DNA from: Cyanoderma ruficeps
Taxonomy: Eukaryota > Chordata > Aves > Passeriformes > Timaliidae
Length of the DNA: 64,000 nucleotides
NCBI GenBank assembly: GCA_008694505.1
Contig: VZDJ01000223.1
Coordinates: 4,048,272 to 4,112,271 of the forward strand
Direction of reading: 5' to 3'
Positions 1 to 9,200 of this stretch are shown here, piece after piece (the stretch's first letter is position 1; each line of letters opens with the position of its first letter). The notes beneath the pieces are model-generated. The model had not been told where the DNA came from, searched no databases, and was given only the letters and a program-made list of their open reading frames with translations. The position numbers and the translations under genes are program-made.

Positions 1-107
1 CTATCAACAGCCACATTCAGCAGAAATTTATGAGACATTCAATTTAAACACATGTTCAGGTGGAACTTTAGGGATGCCACGCTTGCAAAAGGGAGTCAGT
101 GCTTTAC

Positions 108-227
108 CTTCTGGGTCGATGGCTTCCTCTCCCTGCAGCTTCAGGAAAACATCTTCCAGGGTTGTCCTGGTCACCTCATAATTCACAACCCCCTGCAAGA
201 GGTTGCTCTCGAGGTGGCTGAACAGAC
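108..227 (-). CDS. ABCA6/8/9/10-type coding exon 17 (last in window)
   Basis: Residues 754-794: [20 protein letters not shown], the conserved TTL.EVFLKLEG end of the regulatory domain. Donor G|GTAAAG. Later exons lie outside the window. 120 bp, as in ABCA5. Confidence 0.9.
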
Positions 228-3200
228 CTGCACGGGGGAAACAGCCAGAGTCAGCCCAGGCACCAGGGCTGGTGCTGAGCACCAGCTCTGCCAATTAACA
301 CTGGATGTTCCAGCATTCACATCATTAATCCCCATAACCTGAAAGTCATCACAAATTTACTCTAGTATTTTTAGACATAACTAGTTGAAAATTCAGTGGT
401 TTTGGTTTTCATGGGCCATCCTGAAAACAGAAGAGGGTCGGTGGATTTTAGTTTGTAGATTAGTTGGTTCATCTTCTTTTTTTTCATCTTCGTTATTAAT
501 ACTAGCATGTGCACTGAAGGCTTTCTGTAAAACTGATATTTATGCAGCTTCCTAATACCACACATTATGGACCAAGGGATAAAATTATTCCCTTCACAGT
601 AACTTTGATTTCTGCTTTTCCCACCAGTGGCTTTCCCTTTAAAGCCCTGGCACAGGGACAGGTTTCTTACCTGGGAAGCTGCCAGTGTTTTCCAGAGGCA
701 ACTTAAAACTCAGCTCGTTCCTCTTGTGCCCCTTGAGCACAGCATCAGGGATGTACTGCCTGACCACGGATGACACAAGCTCTGGGTCACACAGGTCATT
801 TATGTGCATCCTGTTAAAAAAACCCCATTGTTATAATGTTAAATACAAAAAAATAAAAGTGTGCATCATCTGGTTGGAGTGCAGAGCCAGTGGTGATTCT
901 TCCACAGGGAAACCTGCAAAACCGGGCAGAACTTCAGTGGGAATTTTTACGGCCACCTGCAGTGCCCCTGTTTTTGCCATGTATGCACAAAAGGATTGAG
1001 GTTAAAAATTAGAATCCTGGACAATGCTGCTTAAGCAAGAACTCAGGAATCAAACCCCTAAGAAAAACAACTCTGCATCAAAGCCATTGTGCATCACTCT
1101 GGCACCACAGATCACCTCACTCTGGTCCCCTCCCAGCTGCAAAGGAGGTTGTAAAGTCATTTTAGCTGCAAAGGAGGTTGTAGAGTCATTTTAGCTGCGT
1201 GCTCAGAGCTTTCAGTGTTGGGTTCCAAAGAAAGGCAGCTTGTTGTCCAAAGCAGGGAAATTTTGGCAGCCTTAAAGGTCTTCTAAAATGAATTGTCAGG
1301 ATTCCTATTACCGTCTTTATAGACTCTACAAAAACACAGATTCTACAAGAAAATACTCATGAGAGCGGGAAGCTTTTCACAAAACAAAAGGTTTTACCTC
1401 AAGTGATAGCCAATTCCCCACTTTCTCTTCAAGTAGAGAGATGAGCCAACGGTCTGTAATCTCCCACAGGAGAGGAAAGCTTTCCGATCTAAGGAGAAGG
1501 GAACACAAAGGATTTAGGGGGATTTACAAGAGTGCAGCAGACTGACCTCAGTCTGCTCCTTCTGAACTCAGCAGACATTTTAATAATAAATTGAGAGGAG
1601 TAAAAACCAGCCCAGTCCTGAAGGCTTTTTTTTTTCTATTATTTTTAAACCAATGCCTTTTCCCTCAACATCATGGTTCATTCTTTTAGTTCTGCATTCC
1701 TGTGGGTTTGTGGAGAATTTCCCGCGCAGCACTGGAATAATACAGAAACGGGAATAATGGCAAGGGAAAGCCAGGAAAATACTGGATTAAAGATAATTAA
1801 AATACTGAATATATCTTTGCCTGAAAAGTCTTTAAATGCAAAATTATAATAATTTGCAAGGGGGGGGAGGTTTACATTCTCCATTCCAAGGGAAACTCCA
1901 GCTTTCCCTGGCAGATGCCTGTCTTTCCAAACCAACACGCCCCACAAGGTGCCAGCCTGGGCTCACCAGCCTGAGCATCGGCCTCCTCCATGGACTGGGT
2001 GGTGAAGAGCGTCACGCGCCCGGCGCGGCGCTCCCTCAGCAGGCTCCAGACGTGGTGCCTGGAGCAGGGATCCAGCCCCGCCGTGGGCTCGTCCAGCAGC
2101 AACACCTGCAAAGGCCAACAGCATCAGAGCCCCTCCGTGCCCCAGGTGTGATCAGCTCCACGCTTGCATCGCTTTGTTTCGTGCTTTTTGGTGACCTCAC
2201 TCAGAGAAGAGAATGCGTCCGCAAAGCGTCGCTCGTTTTTACTGCTCTTCCTCCTGTTGCAATATTACCACCCTTCTAATTAAAGATACGGCTCTGATTG
2301 AACCAGATTCCCCAATCCTTCCAATAAGTGAATCAGTAGCCTGGAATGGCAGGGGGAAATCACAACAGTCTCTGTGCCAAAACGCAAAGCTGTGCCCCAA
2401 AACAATACACGTCGCGTGTGCATAAACACCACCGGTCCCTACCTTGGGATTCCCTAGAATTGCAATTCCGAGAGACAATTTTCGCTTTTGTCCCCCACTC
2501 AGGGCATCAGCACAAACATTCTGAGCGTCGGTGAGGTCCAGCATGACGAGAACTTTCTGCACCTTGGGAACACACGAAGACAAGGGTCACATTTCCAAAT
2601 GGGGACATTTGAATTCCTAAACGGCTGCAAACATTACAGCTTCAAGGTTTCAAACTCACCTACCCTTAATGGCTTCGCTTGGAGATAAATAAGCAAATCT
2701 GAGTTTTAACTCATGACATGAGGATAAGAAAGAATTGGAAAACTACTTTGCCATGAATTCGATTTGTTCTCATTTCCCCAGAACAAGATGCAGGTTATCA
2801 CTTCTTATAAATAAAGCACAAAGTGCCCAAGATGCCACAAAAGACAAAAGACAGTGGCTGAGAAGCACATACCAACCTCTTCATCCACTTCCTTCCACTG
2901 AATCCCCTTGACGTGAGCAAAAATTCTCAGGTTTTCCTTCACTGTTAAGGCTTCAAAATGCAAATTAATTTGGGGGCAAATCCCAACCCTTTCCTGCATT
3001 CCTTCCATATTCCATATTTCAGAAGCATTGTAGTTGTAGATCGTGGCAGAACCTGCACAGGGGCGTGAATGAAACATTTGACATTAATTCCAGCACCATG
3101 GATGTTTCTCTAGTGCCAAATTAAAAATTTAAAAAAGCAAAATAACTGGATAGCCCAAAGATTGAATACCTTTCAATGATATTTCAGAGCACCAAAACCC

Positions 3201-6200
3201 TCCCTTAAAAATAAAAACTTATTTCCTATAGGTGTGCAGCTCATCCAGATCATCCAGATGGACACATGAGGGATCCATTATCCCCGGAGCTCTTGCTGAA
3301 GGAGAAATCTGCACTGACAACAACCCAGCACGAATGATTGAGGGAAAACCTGGAGGTTTGTTGCACATTTTCCCCTTGAAAAAACCAACAGCTCCTCCTC
3401 TTCAGCTTCCAGGCCCATTATCTTACCTTCTGAAGGCTTGGAAAACCCACTGAGCACATTTAACAGAGCAGTTTTCCCAGATCCACTGTGACCCAGCAGT
3501 GCAGTGATCTGGCCTTCGTATATATTCAAGGACAAACCTGGAATAACAATAGGACAACAGTAGGATGGAAGTGTGTGAGAAGTGGACGTGGACCTGTAGC
3601 TGTTGCCACAGGTGACAGAAGTGACATTTCTTTAGAAGCTGAGTGGCAAAACCAGACCCAAAAGCACAGGTTGGTTCTTCAGGAGTTAGGCCTAAGCTTA
3701 GGAAGGAACAATGTCTTGATTGAATTGGGGGAATAAATGTATTGTCTTCAATATTTAAAGAATTCTGACTCCAGTTTTCTACAAGGTTCATAACATTTTA
3801 TTTTAGTGCAGCTCAAGAGGAATCCTCAGGAAGAGAAGAGCCCAGAGCTTTTCCAACATATGAGATTTCAGGATTTATTTCAAAGGAGCCGGACTTTTCT
3901 ACCTCATTTTCTTTTTTAAAAAATATTTTATCTGTGGGTTGTTCAAGTAGTGTTTGTTTAGTTTTTTGCTACTCAATATAGACCTTCGAGGCCATATTGA
4001 TTTTTAGAAAATTTTTGTATTTTTCATTTTTGATATTTTCACTCGGAATTCTTGTTAAACAAAGGCATTTAACAAATAACCCATGACTTTATTATGACTG
4101 TGTCAGATATTTGCATTGGCAAGTGCTTGGAGAACACAGCTCGGGCAGGGACAGCAGATTTGGCCATAAAATCCATAGTTTGCCCAAAATAGTTTACATT
4201 TTGAAAAGGAGGTTTGAGAGGGGATTTCTAGAGTGGTTCATCACTGCAAAAACACAGCTTTTAAGGAGAGTTCTGCTGTTGCAAAGAAATAATAAACAGT
4301 GATTTTCCTGGAGGGAACAGGGAGATAACGACCTGGGAGGAATTTACCAGTAATTTCCCCCAGCAGAAATAACCATTGCACAATATAATTTAACAGGCCC
4401 AGAGGCAGAATTCAGTACAGCCAGTACATTTCAAAACACTTTGGGGTTCTTGTCTGGCGAAAAACGAATAAAAGAATTACAAAGTCTCTCCTTACCCTTC
4501 AAAGCTTCGGTGCTCTTGTTCTTCTTCTTGTATATTTTTTTAATATGGTTTAGTCTAAAGGAAAGTAAGCAAGCCATTACTTATCGGACCACAATTTGGG
4601 GCTGTTTCCTCTGCCTTGAATTAAATTTTGAAAACTTTTGGGGGAATATTTCTCAGCCTCCTCCTCAAGCTGGCCCTGCAGAAGGAATCGCTTGATGCAA
4701 TTCAGTTTTTGGTACCTTTAAAGCAGGATTAGACCCTGTACTTTTCTAAGAGCTGTTTAAAAGGTTTCAAAGATAAACTCGAGGAACATTTAGTGAACGA
4801 AGGAGGAGGCTCTGGGGAACGACGTGTGGATATTTAATGAAGAGTGATGACCTGGCTGTAATTTTGGCAGATTTCTCTTTGCTTTCTGTTAAGAACCAGC
4901 CATGAGTCCTGCAAGGATGGACCGTGCAGAATTTCTGCACCACACTCTGTGCTTGAAGATGATGGGGAAAGGGAGCAGGGAAGGGGAACAGGAAGATGCA
5001 GGGCAGGGAGTTGGATTTGAACATCCAACAAATGTTCAAATCCATCTCTGGAGCGGGATGAAACGCTGAACAACCCCTCCCTTTCACACGTTTGCATTAA
5101 TCTTATCCACAGTGCCAAGCTGCCAGCCTCACCCTCCCCAGTGCAGCGTGGCTGTGCTCTCTAGAGCCAAGCAATCCATGCAGAGCTGTGTGTTTCATGC
5201 CAAAGGGAGTTCCTCACCTGATGGCTTCCTGGCCGTCGAAGCCCGGCGGCATCGGCTCGGCGTCGCAGCCGAGAACGGGGTCGTGGCTGCTGCCAGCTCT
5301 CACCCCCACGGACCCACTGCTGCCCCCAAGCCAGTACCAGGGCCTCAGGAAGAAGGCAGGAGGATGTGGGACCCCGTACTTGCCTGAAACAGAAGGCAGG
5401 GAAGGTGAAATGTCAACCCCAAAACCTCCATCTGTCAACTCTGATAAACGCCCAGCCTGGGCACTGCTCCCCCCGGGAGCTGCAGGATGTGAACTCCCAG
5501 CAGAGTGGAAGAATTGATAAACTCTGCAATTTAAATTGTCCCTGTATTGTATCTGTATCTGTAAATGCAGGTGGGGAATAATCACAACCAAGGCCCCATT
5601 TACAACCTCTTTGGTTCCAAAAAAATCAGATCAAGTCCTACAACACCCTTCCCACCCCAGTGGTCAGGGCTGTCGGAGCAGGATCTCAGTGCCTCCATCA
5701 GGGTTGCAGTTTTCTCTCCTCCCACCACCCCTTTGGAAACTTTCTCCCTACAAAGCAGGGAATTATAGAACAAAAAGCAACGAAGTTTGCATTTTCCCCC
5801 TCACATTTTCACTCACCAGGCAAAACCTTATCAAAGTAGACGGCCAGCAGGAAATACAGGACACTGTCAAAGCTCAGGATGAGGTACAGGTGAGAAAAAG
5901 GGTGCAACTCTGGGGTAAATGCTGCCCCATATTTTTCCATTTTTACCATCTAGGGGAAAAAAAACCCAACAAAACAACAAAAAAACCATGATTCAGATGC
6001 AACATTTCCTTCAGACAGAAATACTTCATGTGAGCTACTGCTGTGTCATCACAGCCGCTTTCCCTAAAATCCCAACTCGCTCGTGACCACGACGCTGTTT
6101 CTGAGGAGGCAAAGGGTTTATTCTGACCACAAGCACCAGAAATGCCTCAGTAAGCTGAATTTCCAGCCATGCAGAAGTCACAGAGCGGTGCACGTGCTGT

Positions 6201-9200
6201 TTGCAAAGGCAGCACTTCCAGCCCTCACAGTCCCCGCAGCCCTTGGTGCCCACCAGCCACATCCCACTGCTCGTTTCATAGGGATTTAAATTTGTTGCAG
6301 TAAAATTCGTGATGCAGTTGAGTGTCCGACCATCTTTGCACCGATTTCTTTGGAGCCAAGTTTTAAAAGCAGAGGGGGGGATGACTGGGTTGTTCTGGCG
6401 ATGACAATCGTGGGTTTTGCTGTTCTCTGGAAGAATTTTGGGGGCTGAGATTTTGTGCTGCACTGGTTTCATTATGGACATACCGTGGCAAGGCCAGCTG
6501 TGAAGGCAAAAGGACTGAAGAGGCTTAAAAACCACTCCAGACCCCGTGGCAGTTTTTCAAACAACATCAAGAAGCCCAGCGCCCCAAAGAGGATGTGAAG
6601 GAGGAATCCCACAAAACTGGAGATATTCGGCTGCTTTAGCAATGAGCTGATCAGGAAAGTGAAGTGAATCTGCAGAAGAGAAAACCAGTAGTTACCAGGA
6701 TGCATTTCTGCTGCAATAAAAATCAAAAAAACCCCAAAAACAAACACGAAAATAGGAGCAAAATTAGAGACCCAGCTGGGTTTCAGTTGTTCCCTCCAAG
6801 ATGCACAAGGCTTTGTTCAGCAGACAGCTCTGAGATTTAGGGCAGGTTTATGGAGACAGAAAAATCACTCCCAGCCTCATGTTAGCACCTCTCTTTACTC
6901 TGATTTCGAGTCAGAATCTCCCAAAATGTAACGGGAGTGGTATAAAAGCCAACAAATAATAACAATAAATCACAGCAGAGTATTTTTGTTACTTTCTCAT
7001 ATGATACCAGCTCTAAAAAAACTCTGCAGTCTTTCAGATATTTTGGTTAGGAAACAGAAAAGGACAAAAAAAAATACAAAGACTTACAGATGCCACGCCA
7101 TAAAAGAAATAAAAAAAATACACATCCAAAAATCTGTTATGATGAAAAACTTCACTCAGGGTGACCCAGGTCAGCAGGCTGGCTGTGATGGTGACATACA
7201 CAGTGTACAGCAAGCTCCAGGATAACCTGCAAAGGAAGGCACAGTTATTTCTGTCCCTGAGCATGACAACACTTGCTATGACACGGCCAAGACAAGGCAC
7301 AGGGGTTTAAACTCAAATATTTCGTATTTTCATCCATTTACAGTTTCCAGGCTGGACAGGTGCAAATATCAGAGAGTGACGGGAAAGGTCAGGTTGGAAG
7401 AGACACAGAGGGTCGATGTCTCTGCTCAGAAAGGCTCATCCCAGGGCACAGAAATGTGTCCAGACGGGTCTGGAATATTCTGGAATGTCTCCAGTGAGAG
7501 ACACTCCACACCCTCTCCGTTCAGTTCAAGCCTGTCAGTGCCTGGTTACTGCTCAGGAAAAAAAGTTCTTCTACAAATTCAGGTCCTGCACGTGCCCAGA
7601 TCTCTGCAGATGCAACGATGGCAGCAGAGGGACACCAAGAACTTGCAGCCAGGACCTTTTATCCACGTGCCTTTCCTAATGATGTGAAATATTCATGCCC
7701 AGAGGGATTAGGAAGCCTGTCTGGATAGACCCTGTGTCCCTCCTCTGCTTCAGCGTTTAGGGGTTTCTCCAGAATCTGTTCTTTCTCCCCTTTTCCTGTG
7801 TGTTCCACCCGTTTTCTGGAGGCAAACAACCCCTCCTCACCCAGGACCCTGCTGCACTCACCCCCGCGCCTCCAGGAGGGCTCCTCCTACTTTTTGGAGG
7901 GGACAAGAGCAACAAACAACTGCAAAAATCCTGTCCGAGAGCAACAGGCTTGGAGACAGAGGTCCCCCAGCAAGGAGACCCCCCCCCAGAATGGTTTAGG
8001 CACCTCCAAAAATCCCCTAATTCCACCCCTGCCACCAGACCAGGCTGCTCCCTACACTTGGCAAAACAACTCCTGTGACTGCACAAGCATTTCTGGGACT
8101 TACCAGAAGGAAATATCTTGCAGACCCATTGCTCTCATCAGTATCTTCAGCTTCTTCTTCTCCTTGAGGACTTTGGCTGACAGAAAGTGCATGTAGGGGC
8201 AGTAGCTCAGCATGGCACAAATGATGAACCAAAAGTAATCCAGTTTAAACACAGGTTTCATCACGGTTTTCAGGTGGACTCCAGTAATTGACTCCATTTC
8301 CCTCCACACAGAGTGGTTGGTTTTCGTCTGAAGGAAGGAAATCAGCTCATTCATTTCGTTTTTGAAATGAAAAAGCCAACATCAGATCAAACAGGGGGTC
8401 GCAAGCATCAGAATTATCAGATTGTCAATAGCGAGGTTATGTTTATAAGCAAATAACCAGTGTTTAGCATCTTTCTGTGTTGACTTGCAATAAACCAGGG
8501 CTTACAAGCATTAGAATCCTCAGTTTGTCAATAAAAAGGTTATATTTATAAACAAATAACCAGTATTTAGTATCTCTCTGTGCTGGCTTGCAACAAACAT
8601 GTTAAATCCTTGCTCCATTCGCTGCCTCCGGCCGTGGGAATGATCTGTCATTCTTTTAAATTTCGAATTACACCATTTAAGAAGTCGGTGACCACAGAAA
8701 ATCAGAGCACCACAGAATCCCAGAATGGTTTTTTGGGTTGGAAGGGACCTTAAAGATCCCCTTGTTCCACCCCCTGCCATGGGCAGGGACCCCTCCCACT
8801 ATCCCAGGCTGCTCCAAGCCCTGTTCAACTTGGCCTTGGACACTTTCAAGGATGGAAAAATGAACTGGCTTGGTGGTTTTCATGGTGTTTGGGTTGTTTG
8901 GTTTTTTTTTTCCCCTCTATTTTTGCTTCAATCAGTTTGAGTTTTAAGTTCACACAGAACTCTGGGAAGGGGAGCAAATTCCATCATGAGCACACTTACT
9001 TCTATGATTGCTGCATCAATGCTGGACTGCACGGAGAGGAAGCCCCCGTACCAGTACAGAGGAATTTTGCAGTGCTTGGTGGAGAAATCCCAGCAGGTTT
9101 CTGTTGGGGAGACAAAACAAAACAAAATTAAAATTAAAATTAAAATTAAAATTAAAATTAAAATTAAAATTAAAATTAAAATTAATTTTTAAAAAGGAAT

